The position numbers and the translations under genes are program-made. The notes under the pieces were generated by a model. That model was given only the letters and a program-made list of their open reading frames with translations. It ran no database searches and had not been told where the DNA came from. Shown one piece after another: positions 53,055-62,194 of a DNA stretch of 64,000 bases. Within the stretch, counting starts at the first letter, position 1. Every line of letters starts with the position of its first letter. This DNA comes from Rugosimonospora acidiphila (GTDB taxonomy: Bacteria; Actinomycetota; Actinomycetes; Mycobacteriales; Micromonosporaceae), in contig NZ_BAABJQ010000022.1 in NCBI RefSeq assembly GCF_039543385.1, positions 62,001 to 126,000 of the forward strand, in the 5' to 3' direction.

Positions 53055-53480
53055 CCACGGGGGAAGACGTCGGCCCAGCGATGGGAAGCATAGCCGCTCG
53101 ACGGGGCCTTCGGCTAGTGCCCCATCGAGTTGCGTTGGCCGAATTGTGACGATCGGAGCTCCGGTCGTCCGCCCGCACGATGTGCCGCACGCCGATCGTG
53201 TGTGTGGGCCGGACCGTCCGGTCACCGCATGGGGCCGCGCGCACCTTCGCCGGGCGGATAGGATTCTTGGTGACCGCTCCGGCTGCCATCTGACGGGCCG
53301 GCCATAGACCCCCGCGGTCCCGCCGCGGCCCAGGGACGGAAGCCGCGTCGGGACCGCGGGCTCAACTTCGCTCTTTTCTTCGGCGAGGGCTCGAATTCCT
53401 CGAGCGAGGGCCCGGGATTCTCCGGTGGAGGCCCGTTCTTCGGCCGGTCGGCGCGTCCAGCGGGCGCGGCGAGTGGGTGC
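53055..53480. other. Gene-free, hairpin-rich stretch
   Basis: No convincing gene. Several hairpins are seen: around 53099-53127 (CGACGGGGC/GCCCCATCG), one with CACGAT/ATCGTG arms near 53175-53200, and the strong one at 53311-53360. Short imperfect 20-22 bp repeats (GAGGGCTCG, GAGGGCCCG, GAGGCCCG contexts) occupy 53381-53443. It may be a decayed region or hold a structured RNA. Confidence 0.4.
53311..53360. terminator. Long two-part hairpin, terminator or small-RNA element
   Basis: CCCGCGGTCCCG (53311-53322) pairs perfectly with CGGGACCGCGGG (53349-53360); after a single C/T mismatch, CGCGGC (53324-53329) pairs with GCCGCG (53342-53347) around a 12-base loop. A CTCTTTTCTT tract follows about 10 bases later on the plus strand. 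Confidence 0.55.
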
Positions 53481-53524
53481 GGTGCTTAGCCGCGGTGGTT
53501 AGCCGAGGTGGTCAGCCGCGGTGC
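53481..53524. repeat. 13-bp repeats carrying stop codons at the DinB-like gene end
   Basis: On the minus strand the gene ends CACCGCGGCTGA and continues ACCTCGGCTAACC then ACCGCGGCTAAGC: three 13-bp units, each with a stop (TGA, TAA, TAA) at the same place. Confidence 0.93.
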
Positions 53525-54084
53525 GGGTCGCGCCCGAACGCGCCGATCAACTGGTCCTGCTCGCTGGCGCAGTCGGGCACCGCCACCGGCGCGCTGATCA
53601 CGCCGCTGACGCGCAACACGTCCTCCCGCTCGGCGAGCCACCGCGTGACCGCGTGCACCGCGTCCGGGTCCAGATGCAGCTCGGACCCTGTCGCCACCGC
53701 CAGGTCCCAGGAGTGCACCACGTGCTCGCTGAGCAGTTGGTGCAGGTACTCCTCGGCGGGAATGTCCCCGGTCGACAGATGCACCATGCGGCGCATCGCC
53801 CCCGGTACCGAGACCGCGGCGCGCGCCTCGCGGGCCGCCTCGGCGCAGCGGGCGCGCGGGTCGTCGCCGAGCAGGTCGCCCGCGAACCGGTCGTCGATCT
53901 CCCGCGCGGTGGCACCGTCGAGCAGCGGCACGGCCCGGCGCTCCGCGCCGATCACATGGTTTACCAGGGCCCGTACGTCCCAGCCGGGGCACGGCGTGGG
54001 CGCCGTCCACTGGTCGGGACGGACCTGCGCGACCCTGGCCTCAAAGCCGTCGATGCTGCGTTGGTAGAGCGCGGCCAGGTCCAT
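53512..54084 (-). CDS. TIGR03086-like DinB/maleylpyruvate-isomerase-fold protein
   Basis: 190 residues. Signatures are TPCPGWDVRALVNHVIGAE near residue 28-48 and HQLLSEHVVHSWDLA near 115-130, with the His residues that bind metal in this mycothiol-linked fold. Function unknown; many are mycothiol-dependent or DNA-damage inducible. ATG 54084. Confidence 0.88.
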   Translation of the reverse strand: MDLAALYQRSIDGFEARVAQVRPDQWTAPTPCPGWDVRALVNHVIGAERRAVPLLDGATAREIDDRFAGDLLGDDPRARCAEAAREARAAVSVPGAMRRMVHLSTGDIPAEEYLHQLLSEHVVHSWDLAVATGSELHLDPDAVHAVTRWLAEREDVLRVSGVISAPVAVPDCASEQDQLIGAFGRDPHRG

Positions 54085-54233
54085 GTGGTCACGGTACGCG
54101 AGAACGCTGTGGCCGTCCGGGGATCTGGTGGCTCACGCGACCGTCCCGCCCGCGCCCCGCCGCCGCCCGCGAAGGTGTTGCGTCGGCGCAGTATGTTGAT
54201 CGTCTGACGGTGCGATGAGGGAGGTCACGGCCG

Positions 54234-54476
54234 ATGAGTGGCGATGCCTCACCTGTTGGCTTGATTGGGGTTCTGTCGGTCGGTACCCGTGGGCCGGCCG
54301 GTCCCGGCGAGGTGATCATCAAGATTCGCGGTGGTTCCGAATGTTACCTCGCGTGGTCGCCGTCGCCCATCCCCAAGGGAGCCTCGGTTCTCGTCGTGGA
54401 GTCGCGCGGCGCGCGAGCCCTGGGCGTTGTTCAGTGGTCCGACACCGCTACCCCCCAGTCCGACGTTCTCGAATAG
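54234..54476 (+). CDS. Small NfeD-like (OB-fold) protein
   Basis: 80 residues with a beta-rich stretch (LIGVLSVGTRGPAGPGEVIIKI, SVLVVESRGARALGVVQW) like the soluble C-terminal domain of NfeD proteins, but no membrane helix. It lies 10 bp before a flotillin-like gene, the classic NfeD/SPFH pairing. ATG 54234; the pair probably works on membrane microdomains. Confidence 0.7.
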   Translation: MSGDASPVGLIGVLSVGTRGPAGPGEVIIKIRGGSECYLAWSPSPIPKGASVLVVESRGARALGVVQWSDTATPQSDVLE

Positions 54477-54486
54477 GAGAAACGAC

Positions 54487-55608
54487 GTGTTCGGTTACCG
54501 GGTGCCAGCACCCGATCAGGCAATGCTCATCTCTGGGGGTAAGTCGAGAAACCCCAACACGCCCTTCCGGGTGGTTACCGGGCACGGCAAGTTCGTCATG
54601 CCGGTCTTCCGGAAGGTGCGTTTCCTGACCCTGGCCATGTGTGAGGCCGAGGTCGAGGAGATCTGTGTGACGAAGCAGGGCATCGCGTTGAACGTACGGG
54701 CGGTCATCGCGTTCAAGGTCGGCAACGACGATGAGAGCATCGTCAACGCCGGCCAGCGTTTCCTGTCCGACCAGGACCAGATGTCGATCCTGACCGGTCG
54801 GATCTTCGCCGGGCACCTGCGTTCGATTGTGGGATCGATGACGGTCGAGGAGATCGTCACCGAACGGCAGAAGTTGGCCACCGAGGTGCTGGACGGCTCC
54901 AAGGAGGAAATGGCCAAGATTGGGCTGACCGTCGACTCGCTGCAGATCCAGTCGATCGACGACATGAAGCTCGGCTACGTCGCCGCGATGGCCGCCCCGC
55001 ACAACGCGGCTATCCAGCGGCAGGCGCAGATCGCCCAGGCGCAGGCCAACCAGGTGGCCGCCGAGGCGGAGCAGGAGTCCAAGCGCAAGCAGGCCGAGTA
55101 CGCCCGGCAGACCTCGATCGTGCAGGCGCAGTACAAGGCCGAGATCGACCGGGCCCAGGCGGTCGCCGCCCAGGCCGGGCCGCTGGCCGAGGCGCAGGCA
55201 CAGCGCGAGGTCATCGACGCGCAGACCGATCTCGCCCAGCGCGAGGCATCCCTGCGCCAGCAGCAGCTGGTCGCCGAGGTCATCAAGCCGGCCGAGGCGG
55301 AGGCCGAACGCGTGCGCGTGCTGGCCCAGGCCGACGCCGAGAAGATGAAGATTCAGGCCGAGGCGGCCGCCTCGAACGACCGGGTCGCGCTCGACCGCAT
55401 GGTCATCGACCAGCTGCCGCAGATCGTCAAGGAGGCGGCGCGCGGCCTGGCCGGCGCGAACGTCAACATCCTCAACGGCGCCGACGGCCTCAGCGAGATC
55501 GCCGCCGGACTGGTGGGGCAGGGTCTGGCGATCCTCGAGTCGGTCAAGAAGGGCATCGCCGCGGACGTCGCCGAAACCGACGCCCGCGCCGAGGTCACCG
55601 AGAAGTAG
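54487..55608 (+). CDS. Flotillin-like SPFH-domain protein
   Basis: 373 residues. The SPFH/band-7 domain covers about 10-170 (TKQGIALNVRAVIAFKVG, GRIFAGHLRSIVGSMTVEEI), then a long Ala/Glu/Gln coiled coil (about 170-310) with AEAE repeats, and a short C-terminal part. No N-terminal membrane helix is obvious. It would scaffold membrane domains with the NfeD-like partner. GTG 54487 has GGAG seven bases upstream. Confidence 0.9.
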   Translation: MFGYRVPAPDQAMLISGGKSRNPNTPFRVVTGHGKFVMPVFRKVRFLTLAMCEAEVEEICVTKQGIALNVRAVIAFKVGNDDESIVNAGQRFLSDQDQMSILTGRIFAGHLRSIVGSMTVEEIVTERQKLATEVLDGSKEEMAKIGLTVDSLQIQSIDDMKLGYVAAMAAPHNAAIQRQAQIAQAQANQVAAEAEQESKRKQAEYARQTSIVQAQYKAEIDRAQAVAAQAGPLAEAQAQREVIDAQTDLAQREASLRQQQLVAEVIKPAEAEAERVRVLAQADAEKMKIQAEAAASNDRVALDRMVIDQLPQIVKEAARGLAGANVNILNGADGLSEIAAGLVGQGLAILESVKKGIAADVAETDARAEVTEK

Positions 55609-55622
55609 AAGTAGCGCGAAAA

Positions 55623-55669
55623 ACCGCCGGCCGGCGCCCTGGTTGGGCGCTGGCCGGCGGTCGCGTTTT
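55623..55669. terminator. Bidirectional hairpin terminator
   Basis: ACCGCCGGCCGGCGCC (from 55623) pairs with GGGCGCTGGCCGGCGGT (to 55661); GTTTTC follows on the plus strand and an A5 run precedes it, giving a T-run on the minus strand. It separates the flotillin and acylase genes. Confidence 0.9.
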
Positions 55670-58600
55670 CAGCGGGAGTACGCCTCGAACTCGTAGAGCG
55701 AGTACCCGTACGAGGTTGCCCGCTTCACTCCGGTCATCCGCACGTACCGTGCCGACGTCGCCGGGAACGTGTCGTTGTCCAGGCCGCCGTTGCCGGTGGT
55801 CGTGGACGAGACCGTACGCCAGGTGTTTCCGTCGCTGGACACGTCGATGCGGTACGCCGTGGCGTAGGCGTCCTCCCAGCGCAGGATCACCCGCCCGATC
55901 GACTGCGTCGAGCCCAGGTCCACCCTGATCCACTGGTTGTCGCTCCAGTTGCTGGACCACCGGCTGGTCGGGTCCCCGTCGGTCGCTTTGCCCGGCGTGT
56001 ACCCGGTCAGCAGCTGGGTGCTCGACGCGCTGGCCGGCCGGCCCGCCGCCAGGTTGGCGATGGCGTCACCGCGGTGTGCGGGGAACGACACCACCTGCTG
56101 GTACGTGGGGCGGTTCTGCCAGGAGATCGGGGAGTCGGTGATGCCGCCCAGCGGGGACTGGACGATGGTGTCCGCGCACCACTGGTCGCCCGCGGAGCAG
56201 GTGTCGTCGCCCGGGTACACCTGGCTGGCCGGCTCGGCCGCGGCTTGGTCCACAGTGGACAGCAGCATGCTCCGGCAGGAGGCCAGGTTGCCGCCACCGC
56301 AGTAGGTCTGGGCGAGTGGGCCGGCTACCGGCTGGCCGAGTACCGAGCGGATGTCCTTGCTGACATAGCCCCACCAGCCGTACTGGAACGAGGAACCCTT
56401 GTGCGGCTGGGATTCGTTGGCCGAGCCCGGTACGCCGGAGACGCTGCCCTGCTGTCCGCCCGAGGGCGATTCGTTGACCTGCATCGCGTCGGCCAGGGCG
56501 GTGTAGAGCGGATCGCCCAGCGAGGACTCGAACTCGCCGGCCACCAACAGCGGCCACCACGCGTCGAAGGTGCGGATCGCCGCGGCGTACTGGTAGGTGT
56601 GGCTGCCCGGTGCCGTTTCGAGGCGGTGCGACCCGGCCGCGTACCACTGCTGCAGGGCGGCGACCGCCGGATCGCTGGTCGGCTGGCTGGTGAGCACCGC
56701 CAGCAGCGGGCCGAGATCCTCCTTGGCGCGCAGGTCGAGGTTGGCGGCGTCCTCCATCACCTTCACCGCGTCCGACCGGCTCAGCTTGTGGCCGCCCGCC
56801 AGCGCCGCCCGCACGCCCTCGTCGAGCAGCTGGGCGCGCTGCACCGGGCCGAAGCTGAAGTTGCCGTCGGCCGCGCTGTAGTCCTTGGCCTGCTTGTTGT
56901 TCCAGCTGACGAAGTAGTCCTGGTTGAGCGCCTGGGGATGGGCCGAGGCGGGCAGGTAGTCGGCGGTGTTGGTGTCCGGGTTCCAGCCGGACCACTCGTG
57001 CGCCGCGTCCGCCGTCATCGGCAGGTTCGGGTCGGCGCCCGCCGGCCGGACCGGGTTGAGCCCGGAGTCGAAGTACGCGTTCTGGGTGGAGTTGACGTAG
57101 AACCAGTTGAACGCGTAGCCGACGTTGGCCGCGGCCGCGTCGAACCCGGCGGCGTCGCTCATCGCCGACGGGTCGTCGAACATCTGGAACCCGATCGCCG
57201 AGTCGGCCTCGTGCCGGTAGGTCGAGCGCAGGCTGGTGAACGCCGTGGGTACCCCGTTCACCGTGCCGCGCCAGGACACCAGGCCGTACCGGGTCCGGTA
57301 GGTGACCAGCGTGTACGAGCCGGCCGGGGTCTCGTCGGCCAGGGTGGGCGTCCACGAGTCGGCCTGGGCCAGCCGATCCATCGGCAGGCACTGCCCGTGG
57401 TAGAGGTAGTAGTTGGCGGCGAGCGTCGGCGCGGCGCCGGACGGGTCGCACAGCGGCACCGCGTAGGTGTCGGTCATGTCCTGCTCGGCGGAGGTGGCGC
57501 TCCACGCGTAATCCTGGCCGCGGCCCAGCTGCACGTACAGGTTGAGCCCGGCGAAGGCCGCGCCGCGGGCGCTGATCCCCGGCCCCTGCAGTTCCTCCAG
57601 CATCAGCAACTGCGGGGAGAAGTACCCGGTCTGCGGGCCGAACACGGCGACCGGGTGGCCCGTGGCGGAGTCGGCGGCGGAGATGACCACGGCGTTGGAC
57701 ATGCCCTGGTGGGTCTCGCCGATGTTCAGTCCGGGCAGCGCCCCGGCCGCCGAGCCCGCCGCCGAGTCGGATGCCGCCGCCGAGCCCGCCGCCGCCGTCG
57801 CCGAGCCGGTCGGGTTGGTGACTACCGGTATCGGGGCGGCGCTGCCCCGGTCGGGCAGTACCACGCCGGTCGCCGAGGACGGCGACTGTCCGTACGGGAA
57901 GCTCTGTCCATTGTGGAGTGTCAGTACCGTCTCCGGGTCGTTCTGCTCCCGGAACGCCTGCCACACCTGGTCGCCCATTGTCGGCCCGTACTTGGCCCGG
58001 GCCTCCACCCGGACCAGCGCGGAGGTCATCTCGGCGCCGCCGCCCCCGCCGAACAGGCCGCCGACCACCCCGGAGATCGCGATCAGGTCGGTGGGCGTGA
58101 ACGGCTGCGGGCCGCCCGCGTTGGTGATCGCGTCCAAATGCCCGGTGAGCACGTACTCGCCCGGGCAGTTCACCGGCCGAGCCGCCATGCAGTGTCCGAT
58201 GTACCCGTTGATCCCGGCCAGGTAGTCGACCATGTCCGTGTAGAGCTGGGCGCCCCGGCTGCCGTCGGCGCGCAGGGTGTCCACCTGGGCCTGCAGGTCG
58301 GCCTCGGTGTACGGCGAGTTGCGCCACACGCTCTGCTCCAGCGCCCGGTTGGCCGGCGAGCCCCCGGCGAACGAGGTCAGCGTGCCCCGGCCGACGTGGC
58401 GCAGCAGATCCATGACGAACAGCCGGTCCTCGGCGCCGGCGTATCCGGCGCCGTACATGGTGCCGGAGCGGGTGGTGCCGGTGACGTGCGGTACGCCGGT
58501 GGCCTTGTCCCGCACGATGGTCACGTCGGAGCGGGGAGATTCGGTCGACTCGACCTGCCCGGCCGGCACCCCGAACGAACTGTCGTTGTAGAACTGGCCG

Positions 58601-58929
58601 ATCTGCTCGTCGGTCAGGCCGGTGTAGCTGTTCAACAGGTTGGCGTACGCGTCGAGTTGGTCCGCGGAGTGCGCCGGCCGGGTGCCGAGGGCCTGGTGCG
58701 CGAGGATGTCGGCGAGCGTGGCGTTGCCGTTCTCGCCCGGCGGCAGGATGTCGTCGCACTGGTCGAGGCAGTAGTCATTGCCGGCCAGCACGCTGGCCGA
58801 GGCGGGCGCGGGGGACAGGAGCGGGGCGGCCAGCGCCCCGGCGCCGGCGAGGACCCCGGCGAGGGCGGCCCGTACCAGTCTGTTCCGGTGGCGCGGCGTG
58901 CGCCGCTGGGGCGAGTGACGACGCTGCAT
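55669..58929 (-). CDS. Secreted penicillin-acylase-like amidase with F5/8 C domain
   Basis: 1086 residues. A signal peptide (RLVRAALAGVLAGAGALAAPLL) ends near residue 45. The Ntn-hydrolase body spans about 55-930; the likely autocleavage Ser is S411 in GMSNAVVIS, preceded by an Ala/Ser-rich spacer peptide. Residues about 955-1086 form a discoidin (F5/8 type C, CBM32-like) domain (ASSTQLLTGYTPGKATDG, WIRVDLGS). It may cleave acyl-homoserine lactones, lipopeptides or a sugar-linked amide. ATG 58929 with AAGGGAA is preferred over 58992. Confidence 0.9.
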   Translation of the reverse strand: MQRRHSPQRRTPRHRNRLVRAALAGVLAGAGALAAPLLSPAPASASVLAGNDYCLDQCDDILPPGENGNATLADILAHQALGTRPAHSADQLDAYANLLNSYTGLTDEQIGQFYNDSSFGVPAGQVESTESPRSDVTIVRDKATGVPHVTGTTRSGTMYGAGYAGAEDRLFVMDLLRHVGRGTLTSFAGGSPANRALEQSVWRNSPYTEADLQAQVDTLRADGSRGAQLYTDMVDYLAGINGYIGHCMAARPVNCPGEYVLTGHLDAITNAGGPQPFTPTDLIAISGVVGGLFGGGGGAEMTSALVRVEARAKYGPTMGDQVWQAFREQNDPETVLTLHNGQSFPYGQSPSSATGVVLPDRGSAAPIPVVTNPTGSATAAAGSAAASDSAAGSAAGALPGLNIGETHQGMSNAVVISAADSATGHPVAVFGPQTGYFSPQLLMLEELQGPGISARGAAFAGLNLYVQLGRGQDYAWSATSAEQDMTDTYAVPLCDPSGAAPTLAANYYLYHGQCLPMDRLAQADSWTPTLADETPAGSYTLVTYRTRYGLVSWRGTVNGVPTAFTSLRSTYRHEADSAIGFQMFDDPSAMSDAAGFDAAAANVGYAFNWFYVNSTQNAYFDSGLNPVRPAGADPNLPMTADAAHEWSGWNPDTNTADYLPASAHPQALNQDYFVSWNNKQAKDYSAADGNFSFGPVQRAQLLDEGVRAALAGGHKLSRSDAVKVMEDAANLDLRAKEDLGPLLAVLTSQPTSDPAVAALQQWYAAGSHRLETAPGSHTYQYAAAIRTFDAWWPLLVAGEFESSLGDPLYTALADAMQVNESPSGGQQGSVSGVPGSANESQPHKGSSFQYGWWGYVSKDIRSVLGQPVAGPLAQTYCGGGNLASCRSMLLSTVDQAAAEPASQVYPGDDTCSAGDQWCADTIVQSPLGGITDSPISWQNRPTYQQVVSFPAHRGDAIANLAAGRPASASSTQLLTGYTPGKATDGDPTSRWSSNWSDNQWIRVDLGSTQSIGRVILRWEDAYATAYRIDVSSDGNTWRTVSSTTTGNGGLDNDTFPATSARYVRMTGVKRATSYGYSLYEFEAYSR

Positions 58930-59158
58930 GGCTGCGGTTCCCTTCAACAGGGGCCGGAAGGCGACCGGCCGGGACGTGAATCGGGTTCGCATACCGGATA
59001 GTAGGTTCTGAGGGATCGACGGAGTCGAATGGCGAGGCTCGATTCACATCGCGCATCTCACGGCAAAAGGGGCATATAGGTCGCCTGCGGGACTCGGTAA
59101 CGGCACGTCGCGGCCGGGCGACTGGCGCCGGCGAAGCCGGAAGTGCGATGGTCGTGCG

Positions 59159-61129
59159 GTGGACAGGTCAGCCGATCTCGAACTCGAGCCAGCGGACAGC
59201 GGCGCCCCCGACGGCGGTGGCGCTGCGGGCTCCGCTGGCACCGTCGGCACTGCTGGCTCCGTCGGCACTGCTGGCTCCGCTGGCACCGCTGCCTCCGCCG
59301 GCCACGCGGTGCCCGGCGCCAGGCGAGGACAATCCCGTGCAGCGAGGGCGGCCGGCACGGCTAAGCCGGTCGGCGCCACGCGGCCACCGGCCGGCACGGT
59401 CGGGCAGGGCGGGACGGTTGGGCAGGGCGGGACGGTGACGCCCGCCGAGCGGGCCGAGTCGGACGCCGCGCTGAGCTGGGCCGCGCGGGTGCAGCGGCTG
59501 GAGACCGAGCTGGCCGGGCTGCGCCGGGCGATGCGCGGCCGGGCCCTGATCGAGCAGGCCAAGGGGCTGCTCGCGGGCACACTGGACTGCACGCCGGACG
59601 CCGCGTTCGAGCACCTGTCCCGGCTGTCCCAGCACGAGAACCGCCGGCTGGTCGAGGTGGCGGCGCGGATCATGGGTACGGCCGTGCCGGCCGGCCTCGA
59701 CGAGCCGGACCCCGAGCCCGAACCCGCGGGCGAGGGCTTCGCGTCGACCGTGTACGTCAACGCCTCCGGCGAGCCGGACGCGCTGGCGCCCGCCGCGCCC
59801 GCGGACGCGCCGGCCCTGCCCGCCGAGGCCCGGGTCCGGCTGCAGATTGTGACCAGCGCGGTGGCCTCCGCGCAGACCGTCGCGGAGATCGCCGAGCGGC
59901 TGCTCGCCGAGGGCGTCGAGTCGCTCGAGGCCGACGCCGTGCTGATCTACATTGCCGAGCCGGACGGTGCCCTGCGCATGGCCAGCTGCGCCGGGCTGCC
60001 CGCCCAGGTGGCCAGCGACTGGCAGCGGATCCCGTCCGCGGTGCCCACGGTGCTCGGCGAGGCGATCGCCAGCGGGTCTCCGCTGTGGTTCACCGCCCGC
60101 GACGAACACGGCTACCTGCTGGTCGGCGACGGGGCGGCCCGGGCGGCGCTGCCGCTGCGCCACGCCGGGCGCACCTTCGGCGTCCTGGAGCCGATCTGGG
60201 CGCTGCCGCGCGAGTTCTCCCCGGAGGATCGGGCGTACCTGGAGGCCCTGGCCGCCGCGGTCGCCACGCGGATCTGGCAGTTCGACCGGCTGGCCGTCGA
60301 CGTGCTGGCCGCGCCCGGTCACTGGCTGCAGTCCGCGCTGGACACCGTGGCCGCCCCGACGCTCCTGCTGTCGCCGGTGCGCGACGAGGACGGCGCGGTG
60401 ATCGACTTTTCCATCGACTTCGCCTCCTCACAGGCCGGGCAGCCGTACGACCAGGAGCCGGCGGAGCTGGTCGGTGCCCGGCTGCTGGACGTGCGCCCCA
60501 CCCTCGCCGTGGCCGGGGTCTTCGACGCGTACCGGCAGGTCCTGCTCACCGGTACGCCCTGGCGGCGGTCCGCCCAGACCGAGACGATCCTGGTCCGGGG
60601 CAAGCCCCGGCAGGTGCTGATCAGCCACGCCGCCGCCCGGCTGGGCGACGGGCTGCTGGCCAGCTGGCAGGTGCACGACGCCGAGGCGGAGCTGGCCCGG
60701 GCGGCCGTGGTCGAGGATCTGGGCAAGCTCGGCTACGCCGAGTGGGAGATTGGCAGCGGGCAGCTGCGCTGGTCGGCCGGCATGTACCGGATCTTCGACC
60801 GGAGCCCGTCGCGCGGTCCGCTGTCGCTGGACGAGATCCCGGCGCAGGTGCTGCCGGAGGACCTCCCGGACCTGGAGCGCGAGCTGCGCGCCCTGATCGC
60901 CGAGCGGAGCCCGGCGGAGATCCAGTTCCGGATCGCGTTGCGTGGTGGGGCCCGGGCGCTGCGGGTGCTCATCCGCCCCACCTACGACGCGGCCGGCGAG
61001 CTGACCCTGGTCCACGCGGTCGCACAGGACGTGACCGAGCTGCGGCTGCGGGCCGACTCCGCGCGCCGGGACCAGCAGGTCGCGGCCATGCGCCGGGTGC
61101 ACAAGGGTGGCCGGACGAGCGGGTCCTGA
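59159..61129 (+). CDS. ANTAR-GAF-PAS signalling protein
   Basis: 656 residues. The N-terminal 95 residues are a Gly/Ala/Thr/Val repeat (GTAGSVGTAGSAG) from short DNA repeats. An ANTAR-type helical domain covers about 105-165 (RALIEQAKGLLAGTLDCTPDAAFEHLSRLSQ), a GAF domain about 220-375, and PAS-like domains follow (SAGMYRIFDRSPSRG near 545). No kinase module is present. ANTAR proteins bind RNA hairpins to prevent termination. GTG 59159. Confidence 0.82.
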   Translation: MDRSADLELEPADSGAPDGGGAAGSAGTVGTAGSVGTAGSAGTAASAGHAVPGARRGQSRAARAAGTAKPVGATRPPAGTVGQGGTVGQGGTVTPAERAESDAALSWAARVQRLETELAGLRRAMRGRALIEQAKGLLAGTLDCTPDAAFEHLSRLSQHENRRLVEVAARIMGTAVPAGLDEPDPEPEPAGEGFASTVYVNASGEPDALAPAAPADAPALPAEARVRLQIVTSAVASAQTVAEIAERLLAEGVESLEADAVLIYIAEPDGALRMASCAGLPAQVASDWQRIPSAVPTVLGEAIASGSPLWFTARDEHGYLLVGDGAARAALPLRHAGRTFGVLEPIWALPREFSPEDRAYLEALAAAVATRIWQFDRLAVDVLAAPGHWLQSALDTVAAPTLLLSPVRDEDGAVIDFSIDFASSQAGQPYDQEPAELVGARLLDVRPTLAVAGVFDAYRQVLLTGTPWRRSAQTETILVRGKPRQVLISHAAARLGDGLLASWQVHDAEAELARAAVVEDLGKLGYAEWEIGSGQLRWSAGMYRIFDRSPSRGPLSLDEIPAQVLPEDLPDLERELRALIAERSPAEIQFRIALRGGARALRVLIRPTYDAAGELTLVHAVAQDVTELRLRADSARRDQQVAAMRRVHKGGRTSGS

Positions 61130-61228
61130 CACTGGGTGACGGCCGGTCGCGCCACCGGCCGCGGCGGCTCGGCGTATCGTCACCGTGACCGGTCCGCGGC
61201 AGGGCGGACGGCGAGTGGACATCGGGCG

Positions 61229-62188
61229 ATGAAAGCGGACACAGAGCGCGAAGAGCATCATCAGGTCGGCGGTCGCGCCGGCCTGGCCCACGAGGCTCTG
61301 CTCTACCGTGATGCCGCCGACCTGCTCGCCACGATCGTCCCGTTCGTGCGCGACGGGCTGGCCGCCGACGAACCCGTGCTGCTGGTCATGCCCGGCCCCA
61401 ATCTGGAACTGCTCGGCGCCGCCCTGGGCGACGCGGCGGAGCTGGTCCGCTTCCTCGACATGACCGAGGCCGGCCGCAACCCTGGGCGGATCATTCCGTG
61501 GGTGCTGCACGCGTTCATCCAGGAGCGGACCGGCCGCCGGGTCCGGATCGTCGGGGAGCCGGTGTTCGTGGGCCGCAGCGCCGAGGAGTACCCGGCCTGC
61601 GCCCAGCACGAGGCGCTGATCAACGACGCGCTCGCCGGGCACGCGGCGGCCATCCTCTGCTCGTACGACGCCTCGCGGCTGGACGCCCGGGTGCTGGCCG
61701 ACACCTGGCGCACGCACCCGGTGGTCTCGGCCCAGGACGGGCGCCGGACCAGCGGCGACTACCGGCCCGACGACGTGCTCGGCGCGTACAACCAGCCGCT
61801 GCCGGAGGTCCCCGCCGGCGCCGAGGTGCTCGACTTCGACGGGACCGGGCTGGGCGCGCTGCGCGACGCGGTGGCCGGGTACGCGCGGCGGGCCGGGCTG
61901 ACCGAGCGGCGGGTCGTGGACCTGCAGTTGGCCGTGAACGAGCTGGTGACCAATGCGGTCATGCACGGCGCGGGCAGCGGCACGCTGTGGATCTGGACGG
62001 AGCCGGACGCGGTGACCTGCGAGGTGCGCGACCGGGGTCGCGCGGTGGTGCCGTTGGCCGGCCGGGTTCCGCCCGGGCCGGGCAGCGTGCGCGGCCGCGG
62101 CCTGGTGCTGGTCAACTACGTCAGCGACCTGGTGCGCATTTACACCCGGCCCGAGGGGACCGCGATCCGGCTGTGGATGCGCTTCTGA
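61229..62188 (+). CDS. MEDS sensor domain fused to HATPase
   Basis: 319 residues from ATG 61229. The N-terminal MEDS domain (HEALLYRDAADLLATIVPFVRDGL, AILCSYDASRLD) is followed by an RsbW-like ATPase (NELVTNAVMHG, RGRGLVLVNYVSD) at about 220-319. It is the fused counterpart of the MEDS-STAS/HATPase pair at 37961-39263 and may control the same kind of sigma-factor switch. It lies about 100 bp after the ANTAR gene, so joint control is plausible. Confidence 0.85.
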   Translation: MKADTEREEHHQVGGRAGLAHEALLYRDAADLLATIVPFVRDGLAADEPVLLVMPGPNLELLGAALGDAAELVRFLDMTEAGRNPGRIIPWVLHAFIQERTGRRVRIVGEPVFVGRSAEEYPACAQHEALINDALAGHAAAILCSYDASRLDARVLADTWRTHPVVSAQDGRRTSGDYRPDDVLGAYNQPLPEVPAGAEVLDFDGTGLGALRDAVAGYARRAGLTERRVVDLQLAVNELVTNAVMHGAGSGTLWIWTEPDAVTCEVRDRGRAVVPLAGRVPPGPGSVRGRGLVLVNYVSDLVRIYTRPEGTAIRLWMRF

Positions 62189-62194
62189 CCCGGG

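Noticed and set aside
52962..53289. Two small minus-strand frames (87 and 83 codons)
   Set aside because: They run through the 38-bp repeats and hairpins, have no ribosome site and no recognisable protein features.
53055..53300. Housekeeping structured RNA (RNase P RNA, tmRNA, SRP RNA)
   Set aside because: None of the conserved cores of these RNAs was seen; only local hairpins.
56074..59001. 975-codon plus-strand frame opposite the acylase gene
   Set aside because: Same GC-shadow effect; no domain, while the minus strand has clear motifs.
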